From: Chlorops oryzae
Lineage: Eukaryota; Arthropoda; Insecta; Diptera; Chloropidae
Reading direction: 5' to 3'
Assembly (NCBI GenBank): GCA_020466095.1
Contig: CM035806.1
Location: 132,737,573 to 132,801,572 of the forward strand
Length of the DNA: 64,000 bases
The position numbers and the translations under genes were made by a program. Below, in pieces: positions 45,801-56,799 of this stretch (positions within the stretch are counted from its first letter, which is position 1; each line of letters begins with the position of its first letter). The notes below the pieces were generated by a model. It did no database searches, had not been told where the DNA came from, and was given only the letters and a program-made list of their open reading frames with translations.

Positions 45801-48440
45801 GGAGAGAGCGAGAGAGATTGTAATGGATTTGCGAGCCGATGCGGTGCGATGACAACGACTACAGCAGAACGAGAAATAAACCCAACCAAACTAAACCAAA
45901 GCAAAAACAATAACAACAGCTGGAAGAAAGACGATGTTGACGACTGCGACGATATGACGATGCGGCGATGCGGCGATACGACGACGACGACGCACGACGA
46001 AGTTATTACATTCCGACCGACGACACCAGTCCAGTGCGCAGCGCCAGTTCTTTGCGCAACTTGAGCTCTTATTCTTTATGGTCTCAGAATCGAGTCAGCC
46101 AGTTTCATTCGGTATTCTGAAGGAACCAGTCGTACATCTTCTACTGTCTTAATTAATAAAAAAGAAAAGTGGAAACTTTCAAGCAATCCAAAAAGTATAT
46201 TCATTCAAACCAAAAACTAATTTCGAACAGAAATTCGAGTAAATCTCAGAAGAAAAAATCCTCAAAAAAAAATTTGAGACGAGACGCGCGCCAGTTGAAG
46301 AAAATTAAAAAAAAAGAAAAAAAACCTACGAGCATTGCCATTGCACTTCCGATTGGTATTCCATCAACATAAGTATATAAACAAACATACAATAGATATA
46401 TATACATATTTATATATACATCCATATCCATATCTTTATCTACATATATAGTAAATTTATATAAGTGCCTAAATGTATACATACTTCCTGCTCATAGTTA
46501 TCCTTAGTTGCACGAAAAGGGCAAGAAATTTTTGTTTAATCGTTGTTGTTGCGCTGTTGCAGTGCGATTCTGTTGTCGTTGTTGTTGTTGTTGTTGTTGC
46601 GAGTGGTTTCCGCGCACGGATTTCCGTCGATTTTTAATAGAAAGACATTCAATCACCGATTCCGAAGTCGCCAATGAAAAATAGCAAAGAGGGGGGAAAA
46701 AAGTAAAGGGAAAATTAAACGGAAACAAAAAACAAACATAAAAATGAAGTTCTTTCCTTCTCATCGATGAAGTGGAGCTTAAACAGCAGCAAAAACTCTT
46801 TTTGCGTTTCTTGCTTTTTGCTCTTTTGCCTTGACTCCCGCTGAGTGGAAAGCCTTGTAGTTGCCATCGCCGCCATCGCCGCCATCGTCGTCGTCTTCGG
46901 CTCCATCGTGAGACACGAGGAGTAAACGTTTTTTCACGTCCATGGATAACCATTATACCTATGTACATATACCTCCTATGCATGGGCGCGCGGAAGAACA
47001 TACATATGTACATACATCATATAAATACCCAGCCAGAAAAATCACGGCGCATTATTAAAGTTTTTAGCACGCCTTGACGACCACAAGCCTAAGGCGAATT
47101 GAATTCCCCTCCCATTTTGTTGTTGTGGGTTTTTTTGTTTTTTGAATCCCACGGTGAAATGTCATCAGAGATGTCAGTAATATTGATTTGGAGTTGGGAA
47201 CAATAGATGGTTCTGTCATTGGTAATAATATTTCCGATTGGGTGCGAATTTTCGCGCGTGTGTGCCTGTGTGTGTGTGTGTGTGCGTTGATTTCTCTTTA
47301 TTCTGTAATGTACATTTCCCTATGAAAAAATCGATAATTCTATATTGCGCTACAAACCGTAAGTATATAGAGAAATAACTCTATGTATGTGCATATATAT
47401 GTACATATATAAGTACGTTTGATGTGCGAGGAACGCTGCTAGCATACCGTACTCACATTTTATTTCAAGCCGTATCAGGAGCCTAGCTACTAGCTAGTGT
47501 GTCAATCAGGCGATATAATGGCCGGATAATGGTGGGGCTACATGGATGAACGGACGGATGGACGGGCGGGCGGATGGTTGGACAGAAAGATGGATGTTAT
47601 ATAGCGATGGATAAATATACACACAGCGGTCGGCTTGTAGCTTTTTGTTTTAGATTCCTTGTGGACTTGCCCTTGTCTATTCCGCAGCTTTTTTTTCCCA
47701 TACTTGGGCATGTATGCGAGTAGGGAGACAAAACCACGTACACGTACATACAGTAAGGAACAAGTATCTGTATAATTAATAGAATGATTATTATTCCTTG
47801 AAGAATTTCAAACGAAAATATCTTACCGACGATAAAATATTCCCACACACACAACCACACACACACTGTGTTACGCCCAAAAAGAAAAAACCAATCCTTA
47901 ATCCTTTCATGAGAACTTTCATGCTGCCAAACCCATATACCAAGGAAATGTATTCGGTTTTTCTGCATTTTCTTCTAGTATTTTGCGTAAGCACCAAAGT
48001 TTTCAATATTTTAGAGCCACTTTTCTCTCGGATATTTTGAAGAAAAAAATCTCTTTGGTTCTATTTTCTGTAGAAGAATATGGTTGCAAGAAGTCCCTTT
48101 TGTGTGATTCTTGCTTCAAAATTTAAGGCGAAAGAATCCTTCGAAACGGGAAAAATTTCCTCAATTTGGCATCAGTGTTAAGCCATATGAATAGCTTTTG
48201 ATTGCTGCTGAACTATTCTATAAAAATAATCAACAAAAAGGAACTGCAAAAAAAAATCTTTTAGTAGTTAATCCCGGAGATTCAAAAAAAAAAAAAAAAA
48301 AAAAAAAACCGGAAACCCTTTTGGAATACATACTCTTTTTTAGTTTTCATTCATTGCCACAATAATACTCTAAGAATGAAATATTTTCTGGTTGTAATAA
48401 ATTTTGTCACTTCTTATGAGGATTATCTGGAATAAACATT
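45801..48440 (+). promoter_or_regulatory. Candidate promoter / leader-exon region of an unidentified gene
   Basis: 45840-46140 is G+C-richer, with CGACGA/GCGGCGATG triplet runs and a TCATTC initiator-like site near 46107, then an A-rich leader-like stretch. A strong donor ACC|GTAAGTATA lies at about 47369. GAC/CAG/TTG triplet tracts (46535-46605, 46865-46895), a (GT)n tract (47258-47285) and GGACGGAT repeats (47548-47600) follow. No transposon ends are visible in these 2.6 kb, unlike most of the window. No coding exon was recognised; the 169-codon minus-strand frame (46504-47013) is low complexity. Confidence 0.25.
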
Positions 48441-48459
48441 TCTATTATGAAACAAGTGC

Positions 48460-48870
48460 GAGCCTGACAATAAAATACCCGACACAGACACACATGTTTA
48501 AATAATTTTTAAAACACGCCCAAAAACCAGGACCATTTAGAAAGAATATTCTATTGATTTTTAAGGCCATAAGAGGCCCCATATACCGAATTTTCTTAAA
48601 TTTCTTTATGAAAACCGCCCCTTTGTCACACCCACTTTCCCAAACATTTTGAATTCTAATCGGAGGGCTAAATTTAATCTCAAAATCTAAATTTCATTGA
48701 TATATCGCGAAAAAGTCTAATTTTGAGGCAGTTTTGGGAATTTTGTGACAGACCCTAGTACTGGAGGTACCCTTAAAAATGGCCAGATCGAGTCCATTCT
48801 CGAACTTGTTCTTACTCATGTCCCCGTGAGCATGAATACCGAATTTCTTTTTGATTTTTAAGCGAATCTG
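48460..48870 (+). repeat. Dispersed family copy (GAGCCTGACAATAAAATACCC start)
   Basis: Matches 54261-54380 at its start (GAGCCTGACAATAAAA, CCCGACACAGAC, ACATGTTTAAATA) and 55400-55770 further on (GTGACAGACCCTAGTACTGG, ATTCTCGAACTTGTTCTTAC). It lacks the 126-bp tandem repeat of the 54-kb copy. Non-coding. Confidence 0.75.
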
Positions 48871-48985
48871 AGAATAATTTGGTAGTGAAAGGGTTAAGAT
48901 ATTTAAAAAAAATTATTTTTCGAATATATATTTTGCTGTTTCTAATGGACCGATTTTATTGATTACACAGGCCAACAGTGATTTT

Positions 48986-50997
48986 GGTGCCGCGATTTCG
49001 TTCATTATTACGGATAAATGTGGTATTGGTAATATCAAAAATATTTTTTTTAATTTTTTCCTAGGTGTAGTTTTGGAGCTACCATCAATTTTGTGTGAGG
49101 TCTTCAGTTGTTTGGCTTTTAAGGAAAAATATACATATATATTACTGCTTTTTTTAACAAATCATGGTTGATATCGTATCAAAGCTAATATCACGGTCTA
49201 TCAAATGACACCATTTTCATGAAGATAGAGCTTGTAGTTTTTACGGTACGAGCTTCGCAATTGTAGAAAATGAGAATTTTTTTAACTTTTCTTCGATTTT
49301 CGGAACTTTTTTGACCTTTAATGGTACGAAAAAATTATTTTTAAATATTCTTTGTGCATGGTTTGAAAGGTGTTTCTTTATACTTACTAAGTTGCGAAGC
49401 CAAATTTTTTGATTTCGGATTTAAAAAGTGGAAAAAAAATGCCGGTACTACAATAACATAATAATAATACATATAACATATATACGGAAAAGCCCAAAAA
49501 TGTGTATTGATTAAAAAATTTTTTTTTTAATTTTTGGACAGCAATCGATTACACTAGTTTACAGAATTTAAGACTTTCGCGAGAGCAGAGACGAAATGGT
49601 GGTTTTTAGACTAAATTGGGGTCGCTGATCACGAAAATGGCATTCGTTTATTTTTTCAAAGAATAGTTTTTGAGATATACGCAAAAAACGTGTTTTTTGG
49701 TTACTTTATGAGATTTTTGCCGAAGAACTCAAAAACTACCCGCCTAAATAACTAGTGTTATAAATATGAGTCGTAGAACACTCCAAAATGATAGCAAATA
49801 TGAGTCGTAGAAGACTCGAAAATAGTAACAAATATGAATAGAAAATTGATAACAAATATGACTCGAAAACGACTCGCAAATGATATCAAATATGACTCCC
49901 TAAGAAGAATCGCGGCTAGGATTCCAATTTCACCCGACAAAAGTATCATTTTTGATCAGAAAACGAGCGCATATTTGGTCTTTTTAATCAGAAAGGCGAC
50001 TCGAAAAAGACTCGCTTTTGATCAAAAATTTCAAAAAAATGCTAGCTGGGATATGAGCGGAAAAAAGAGTCTAATATGAGTGCGATAGGAGTCATGTATG
50101 GCTCATATGTATTAAGAAGGAAATAAGTGTCAGATACGAGAGCAGTAAGAGTCATATATGACTCCAAAATGTTCTCCTTCGTTATATGACTTCAGACTCA
50201 TATAAGACGACCTTCGCAAGAAGGGAAACAGGTTCTTTAAGACTCCTAAAAGAGTTCGTTATGAGAGCTCCGACTCCTATAAGGATTCATAAAAGAGTAA
50301 TTTAGGACTTAGAATGTTTGCTGGGACGCTTTTGAATGTATTTTCTTCTATATATTTGTATGTGTTAAATGTTTGCAGGAATTGATGCGGAGGAGTTCCT
50401 GCACTATTGGAAATCAGGCTTAATCAAAATTTTTTGTAAAGTATAGAAGGGAAAGTAAACTACTTGATCAATTCAGTTGAAAATCTTGGGAGTTGTCTTT
50501 TGTACTTTAAAAATGAGAGCTTAATTTTTTTTCACAATTCGTACCATAACATCCACTTTTTAAATCCGAAATCAAAAAATTTGGCTTCGGGACTTAGTAA
50601 GTATAAAGAAACACCTTTAAAACCATGCAAAAAGAATATTAAAAAAATTTTTTTCATGCCATAAAAGGTCAAAAAAGCTCAAAAAATCGAAGAAAAATTT
50701 AAAAAAATCTAATTTTTTACAATTGGGAAGCTCGTACCGTAAAAACTACAAGCTCTATCTTCATGAAAATGGTGTCATTTGATAGACCGTGATATTAGCT
50801 TTGATACGATATCAACCATGATTTGTTAAAAAAAGCAGTAATATATATGTATATTTTTCCTTAAAAGCCAAACAACTGAAGACCTCACACAAAATTGATG
50901 GTAGCTCCAAAACTACACCTAGGAAAAAATTTAAAAAAATATTTTTGATATTACCAATACCACATTTATCCGAAATAATGAACGAAATCGCGGCACC
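48986..50997. mobile_element. Long palindrome/fold-back element with arms of about 446 bp
   Basis: The left arm 48986-49431 and right arm 50553-50997 are inverted copies differing at few positions by eye (GGTGCCGCGATTTCGTTCAT at the outer edge, AAATCCGAAATC near the inner edge). The 1.1-kb centre has no transposase and contains another repeat (about 49755-50340) and a fragment of an older repeat (about 50370-50420). The 70- and 66-codon frames in the arms are not genes. Confidence 0.85.
50047..50337. repeat. GACTCATAT-rich repeat, copy 1
   Basis: Matches 62440-62706 (AAGAGTCATATATGACTCCA, CTTCGCAAGAAGGGAAACA, ending AATGTTTGCTGGGAC). Internally it is full of GAGTC/GACTC and CATATA palindromes. 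It lies in the centre of the long palindrome. Confidence 0.75.
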
Positions 50998-51957
50998 GAT
51001 TTGATATCAAAATATCAAACACCTTTAAAATTTTTCTCACTTTGCCCCATATCCTCGTTTGTGAGTTATTCTATGTGACAAAAACGAATTGCGATTTCAC
51101 TTTGATTTAAATACGTCCAACTTAGAAACATTGTTCAACGGAGCTTGATATTTTTAAAGCAGAAAGCACCTTAGACATTTCCGCCTTAGTGGACTCAATA
51201 AAAGCGCACTTTTATCATTTCATTATTTTTAAATTGAATTAAAAATTAAAAATCATTTTTCCAAAATTTTGTTTTTTTTTTTTTTTCATATATGTAGAAC
51301 ACAATACTTACGAACGACGATATGTAGTTGTGAATGTAGATACGGGAGCCTTATTTCGAACTTTCCGCCCACAACTATATATACTAAGCATATATAAATA
51401 TGTACTTATATAGATATGTACATATATGTATGTATGTATATAATTTTTGGACCAAGCAGGTGAAAGGTTTCTGTAGGTTATATTTATAGATTTATCCATG
51501 AAAATATTGCTTACATGTTTATCCGTTCATATACATATGTAAATTAGTATGTTTCAACTCCCATCCGAATCGTAGAAAGAGAGATTGCACATTTGAAGGT
51601 CAATATGAGGTTAAGTGAACTGTGAGTTTGGTGCTAGCATTTAACTCGCACAGGCGCTCTCCTCTCCACTGCTCTCCTCTCCACTCCTCTCCTCTCCTGT
51701 CCTCTGCTCTCCTCTCCATTCCGCTGCCATAAAACTGCAACTTCTGCAAATTCGAGCTTTGTCGTCATCAAACGTTCGTTCGCCAGAAAGTCTGCCAAAT
51801 CTTTCATATTTCATCAATTTTTTTTTTTTGGCTATTTATGTTTATGTCCATCAATCGCAGCAGCCACCAACACCACCATAATGTCACGGTAGTTGCTAGG
51901 CGCCTGTGTTCTTTGTCTATAGATGATATCCTTACGAACAAAAGCATCGCTATTTTC

Positions 51958-52037
<80 letters not shown>

Positions 52038-52185
52038 TCTCTCTCGGTCTCTCTGTGTGTCAGGATCCATTATGGCATTAAAAGGAAAATTCTTGCGTGG
52101 GTCGTGTTTTTTATCCATTAATGGTTTGTGAAAGGAATCGTGTATGTATGCGAGCGCAGAAAAAGCTAACCTGCAGGAAATGACA
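50998..52185. other. Intergenic with simple repeats
   Basis: (TA/ACATA)n at 51395-51440, a CTCTCCTCTCC-type tract at 51655-51720 and a (CT)n microsatellite at 51961-52046. Long frames over the CT tract (poly Leu-Ser or Arg-Glu) are artefacts. No gene. Confidence 0.5.
51961..52046. repeat. (CT)n microsatellite
   Basis: About 40 CT dinucleotides with two interruptions (TGTC, CGGTC). (GA)n is the binding site class of GAGA factor in flies, but nothing else here shows a regulatory role. Confidence 0.9.
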
Positions 52186-52545
52186 ATAGTGAATTTACAC
52201 TCTTTCACTGCTGACCGCGTCGACAGTACTACTGACCAGCTATACCCACCGCAATGCTTTGCGCTATAGACATTTAACGTTGAGCTGTCGTTGCATTCTA
52301 TGTACATGTAGACCAAAGAACTAATAATTGCTCTAACAATGAGAAAAAAAAAAAAACAGTTTCACCGCACAATTAATACGGAGACACGTTGTCGACATGG
52401 TCAGTAGAGATAAACTATACCGTTCGACAGTATAACTTTTCTAGTGCTACCGCTTGGAAAAGCTGTTGACTTTTGATTTAGTTCACTTCTCTATACTACT
52501 GACGACAGTATTGACATGGGGCCATATGGCGACAGGCTTCCTGCA
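52186..52545 (+). repeat. Dispersed element, copy 1 (second copy inverted at the right edge)
   Basis: Begins CAATAGTGAATTTACACTCT and ends ...GCCATATGGCGACAGGCTTCC. The same blocks, in the same order, occur on the minus strand at 63775-64000, including GACCATGTCGACAACGTGTC. This copy has extra sequence (about 52250-52360). Confidence 0.7.
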
Positions 52546-53347
52546 GGGTACCTATATAAAAATGAAAAGGTATCTACACAAATACAAATACAAATACATA
52601 GATACATACATAAATGCAAATGTACATACCGTGCTCTGATTCGAAGTCGATAACGTTTGACATTCTCTTATCCTGCTTCCGCTTTTGGTTTATGCTCCTC
52701 GTCAGTCGTCCTTTGGAAATTTTGCCAGCTTCAAGGCAAAAAAAAACAATTCTGCTCTCCATCATCGGCGCCGTATCTTAATTTTGGATAAATGCCACGA
52801 TAATATACATACATACATACATATATACTTGCTTTTTTCCCAACCACCAACCACCACGAACTCTTTTCGAATTTCCTTGGAATTATTTTCTAAGGCTTCT
52901 CCTGATAAGTTGTGATGCTTTCAAGATAATTTGCCAGCTCGCTTAGCAAATTTGTTTGTTTGCTTGTTTGTTTTTTCGTTTTCGTTTTCGTTCTTCTGTA
53001 TAACAGATTTTTGTACATAATGGTTATGTAATACATTTTCTCTTGTTCATTTCGCTGAGCTGTTAAATACTACACTCTGCACAGTGCTCGTCCAGTTTTG
53101 TTTATCAGATCTTCGTCTTCGTCTTCGTCTCCGTCTCCGTCTCCTTTTTCTGGATTGATTTCTTTCTGCTTTCAATAATGTGTTTATTTGCATAAAACTT
53201 TAGCGCATGAAGTTTCGAATTTCAAAGACGATACATAGCTCGTAAGCATAAAGAAGAGATGGATCTCAAAATTAAGCCAATCGAGATAAAGCTGTAAAAC
53301 CAAATTGGAAACTCATAGGTCATTTATTCTTCTTGCATATGAAACTA
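52546..53347. other. Intergenic with simple repeats
   Basis: ATACATA tracts at about 52590-52612 and 52808-52826, and TTCGTC/TCCGTC repeats at 53112-53146. No coding exon recognised. Confidence 0.4.
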
Positions 53348-53623
53348 AAGCTGGGATCCCACTATCTGCGCAAGCAACGCAATCTGCGCTGATTTTTATT
53401 GGGCCAGATCGGCACAAATTAAAAAAATTTCCACAATCACAGTTGAGGCTCACATTATAGTCGCATATTGTCAAGAAGATATCGGGGAGCAATAAAGTTG
53501 GGACAAAATTCATTCCAGAGGGTCACCATTGTCATTATGAGAGTCCAAAAATTGCGTTCTCACTATCGGCGCATTGATTAGGGCAAAAATCGGCGCACTG
53601 CGCAGATAATGGGATCCGGGCTT
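53348..53623. mobile_element. 276-bp MITE with AAGCTGGGATCCCACTATCT ends
   Basis: The left end AAGCTGGGATCCCACTATCT is paired by AGATAATGGGATCCGGGCTT on the right. Additional inner motifs (CTGCGCTGATTTTTATTGGG / CTAATCAATGCGCC types) are also inverted. No coding frame. Confidence 0.75.
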
Positions 53624-53817
53624 AAGAAATTTCTCAAAAACTAGAGAAAAAAGTCTGATCTCATCTTTATGCATACGAGCCATTAACTTTATGTAGGTAC
53701 TAGAAATAAATAATTATTCCTTATTGTCACGGCTTTGTGTCAGGATTCGATCAGTGACTGTTCAGAAAAATGGCTTCCAATAGGCAATAATTCCTACGCA
53801 GCAATTGCTACAAATAA

Positions 53818-53913
53818 ATTCAACACATCTAAACATATGCATCCAATTAAAATCGGAGCCGCAATTGATTGTAATTCGTTCCATATGTTTGGATGTGTTG
53901 AATATTTGCAGCA
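53818..53913. repeat. Small hairpin, ATTCAACACATCTAAACATA arms
   Basis: ATTCAACACATCTAAACATA on the left and TATGTTTGGATGTGTTGAAT on the right enclose about 50 bp. TGTTGAATATTTGCAG on its right side resembles old repeat sequence at 8070 and 50365. Confidence 0.6.
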
Positions 53914-54254
53914 CTATTTGAAACACAGCAGTAAATATCAAGAAACCTTATGAAGCAGCTTAGTTAAATGACGATATATTTGATATGTACGGCCCGGGTT
54001 GTGTGGGTTGCTAACAGTCCAATCAATTGCATAATTCGTTGGATCAGCGGTTGTAATTGAATTCGACGCATGCGTACGTTCCAATGAATTGTACTTACAA
54101 CGTCCAATCCAACTTCACTTTATTCTATGTTATTGTCTTTATTTGCGACTGTTCCCTTCCTAGAAATGAAACTGAATGAAGTTGATACAACAGCGCTACA
54201 AACGTTCCATCTCGTTGAACGACCATGGGATCCACCTTAAAACAAGTAAGGGTG

Positions 54255-55225
54255 TTATAGTCAGGCGAGCCTGACAATAAAAAAAACCCGACACAGACAT
54301 ACATGTTTAAATAGTTTTTAAGCCACGCCCAAAAAACACTAAGAAAGAATATTCAACAGGTTTTTAAGGCCATTAGGGGCCCCATTTGGCGCACTATGTT
54401 TTGCCTCTCCATTTGTGGGCGTGTCAGTGGGCGGGCCACATAAAATTTTTCCTACACTTATCATTCGTCTTGGTCAATCTATGTTCCGAATTTGAATCTT
54501 CTACGCCTTTGACTTCGGAAATAACGAAAAATTTTGATTTGTGGGCGTGGCAGTGGGCGGGCCACATAAATTTTTTTCCTACACCTTTCATTCGCCTTGG
54601 TCAACCTATGTTGCGAATTTGAAGCTTCTACGCCTTTGACTTCGGAAGTTACGAAAAATCTCTATTTGTGGGCGTGGCATTGGGCGGGCCACATAAATTG
54701 TTTTCCTACACCTTTCATTCGCCTTGGTCAACCTATGTTGCGAATTTGAAGTTTCTACGCCTTTTACTTCACAAGTTACGATAAAACCTTATTTGTGGGC
54801 GTGGCTCGAAGGAGGACGGCGTCCATTTTTTGTCCAGGATATGCCCCTTTACGTAGTTTACCAGTCCACCAAATATCAATGAAATGTGTTGAGTAGTTCG
54901 CAAGTTACAAGCATTTTACTGAAAACACATTAAATTCTTTTGTGGGCGTGGCAGGGGCGGATATCTTCCATTTTTACTTAGAATCATACTCGAATCCCGA
55001 TATACCTGTGCGCCAAATTTCGACTTGGTTGGTCCAGCCGTTTCGCAGGAGATCCGAACACAGACGGACGGACGGACAGACGGACATGTCTAAATCGATT
55101 CAGTTTTTGATCCTGATCAAGAATATATATATATGTCTATATCTATGGAGCTTAGTTCTGGCTGTTACAAGATTCGCACAAAACAAAATCCTGCTTACGC
55201 TGGGTATATTAATATAGGTTTTTCA
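54255..55225 (+). repeat. Dispersed family copy with internal 126-bp tandem repeat
   Basis: Starts GCGAGCCTGACAATAAAA with CCCGACACAGACATACATG and ends near GATCCTGATCAAGAATATAT and GCTGGGTATATTAATA. It includes CGGACGGACGGACAGACGGA. Such GGCGTGGC and GACGGAC blocks are, from memory, widespread in higher-fly repeats. 61660-61830 carries related GTAGGCGTGGCAG / GGTGGGCGTGTCAGTGGGCG pieces. Non-coding. Confidence 0.75.
54412..54800 (+). repeat. Tandem array of three 126-127-bp units plus a partial fourth
   Basis: Units begin TTTGTGGGCGTGKCAGTGGG at 54412, 54538 and 54665; a fourth starts at 54792 and diverges after GGGCGTGGCTCG. Units share TTTGACTTCGGAA and GCCTTGGTCAACCTATGTT; units 2 and 3 are closest. 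The 78-codon frame 54386-54622 is the translation of one and a half units. Confidence 0.9.
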
Positions 55226-55329
55226 AATCTTGCCTGCCGAAAACAATTTTCGTGAGTTTTGGATAAAAATTGACTGTTATACCGCTTGACACTTAAAGTG
55301 TTCTTAACTCTTCAAGCTTCCTTAACTTA

Positions 55330-55970
55330 AGTATACACTGTAATATCGGGCCTAAGTTTCATTGAAATATGTCGAAACAGTCAGATTTTGGGGCAGTTTT
55401 TAGAGTTTTGTGACAGACCCTAGTACTGGAGGAACCCTTAATAATGGACCGATCAATAAAATTTTTTGGGAGGATGTTAATGACTACAAAGGAAGCGTAA
55501 GTGCCAACTTTCGTTCAAGTCCCATTTGAATTTCGGGTGTAGGAAACAATTTTCAAAAAACGCCCTTCTGCCATGCCCACTTTTCCAATTTTTGCAAATC
55601 ACATTAATTGCCGTAAGATATGTTCAAATGTCAAATTCAATCAAAATACCTTGAAAAACTCCGGTTTTAGAGCAGTTTTTGTGATTTCCATAACAGACCC
55701 TAGTACTGGAGGTACCCCTAAAAATTGTCCGATCGGGTCCATTCTCGAACTTGTTCTTACTCATGTGCCTGTGAGTACGCATTCCAAACGGCGATTATTT
55801 CTATATATATTTTGTATGGTCTATCTCGAGTGGTTCTGGGTGTTAGACACAACCACACAAACGCAATATACCCTCGACACTCAGTGTGTCGGTTATAAAT
55901 ACGTTTCAAAAAATGCGCCAAACAAAAGATCAAACGAATCCGTTTGCATAAGTACTTGGTACCGCTGTTA
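55330..55970 (+). repeat. Dispersed family copy
   Basis: Contains two related blocks with GACAGACCCTAGTACTGGAG (about 55413 and 55695), matching 48750 and inverted in 3483-4260. The 132-codon frame at 55573-55971 is translated repeat. It ends about 350 bp upstream of the ND-AGGG start. Confidence 0.7.
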
Positions 55971-56170
55971 AAGTATCGAGCTTTCATATATTTTTACCCA
56001 AACGATACATCGCTAGCACTCATCGATTGCACAACATATGGGGTTATTTTTTTTTTTTTTGTGAAAACGAGAAAAATTGGAAAAAGTAAATATTCTCAAT
56101 TTGTTTTGCTAAGAAAAGAAAAGAAACGAAAAGAGAAATTGTGTAACAGCTCGTACCTGGCGTGTAAATT

Positions 56171-56316
56171 GCTAAGCAAATGTCATAAAACGATTTTCTT
56201 TATCTTGCAGACTCGGCTTAACCTCTTGATTTGATTTCGCTAAGGGTTCGTGTCTCGTCTGTCGTCTGTCGTCCTGTAGCATTGTCGATTGAGTTATATC
56301 GATTTGTTGAGGCAGA
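56171..56316 (+). promoter_or_regulatory. 5' flank / leader of ND-AGGG
   Basis: ATTTTCTTTATCTTGCAG ends at about 56210 and looks like a genuine splice acceptor, so the leader may be spliced from an exon further left; AAAAAGTAAAT near 56085 is a possible but weak donor. Alternatively transcription starts in this stretch and the AG is unused. Confidence 0.4.
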
Positions 56317-56619
56317 ATGGTGGTGCGCCTTTTACTAAAATCGCCCTCCTTGTTGAAGTTGCTTTCGAAGGAAACATTCAAAACTGGATTACGACAGAGT
56401 ATTAGAAATAGTGGCCATGCCGTGGCGTATCGAACTGCGCCCGCTCCACCTTCCAGGGCAACAAAAATTGGTGCCGAAGTAGTTGGAGCCCTAATGTGGT
56501 GGTGGATCTTCTGGCACTTATGGCACGAATCCGAGCACATTACCGGTGAATTTCCCTATCCCAATCCGAAAGCTTGGACAAATAAGGAGCTCGGAATACC
56601 ACCCGATGATTGCGAATAA
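56317..56619 (+). CDS. ND-AGGG: NADH dehydrogenase [ubiquinone] 1 beta subcomplex subunit 2 (complex I AGGG subunit)
   Basis: A complete 100-residue frame in one exon. It starts MVVRLLLKSPSLLKLLSKET, an Arg/Lys/Leu-rich mitochondrial presequence (about residues 1-35), followed by one hydrophobic segment with aromatic run ALMWWWIFWHLWHESE (about 52-72), then GEFPYPNPKAWTNKELGIPP and DD, the diagnostic NDUFB2 C-terminus. The protein is a single-pass accessory subunit of the membrane arm of respiratory complex I in the inner mitochondrial membrane. Length fits the family. AATAAA overlaps the stop codon; a better-placed polyadenylation signal lies at 56787-56792. It is the only clearly complete gene in the right half, set among repeats. 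Confidence 0.95.
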   Translation: MVVRLLLKSPSLLKLLSKETFKTGLRQSIRNSGHAVAYRTAPAPPSRATKIGAEVVGALMWWWIFWHLWHESEHITGEFPYPNPKAWTNKELGIPPDDCE

Positions 56620-56799
56620 ACATAGACCAAATTATACGTTTACTATTTCGATTATCGAAATCTAAGAGAAAAATGCAACAAAAACGAAAATATTAAAAAC
56701 AATTTTAGAAATTGAATGTTAGTGTCACTCGATTTGGATTCCATTCAAGAGAAAAACTTCTTCTCCGAGCTATAAATGTGGCTTTAAATAAAAACTTTT

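Noticed and set aside
46504..47013. 169-codon minus-strand frame with Arg/Trp and Gln runs
   Set aside because: Low-complexity trinucleotide repeats read in an open frame; no conserved domain, and the composition fits a non-coding leader or promoter region.
51804..52316. 170-codon minus-strand frame with Arg-Glu repeats
   Set aside because: It is a translation of the (CT)n microsatellite and neighbouring sequence.
55573..55971. 132-codon frame just upstream of ND-AGGG
   Set aside because: Homologous to non-coding repeat sequence at 48.7 and 3.5-4.3 kb; not a gene.
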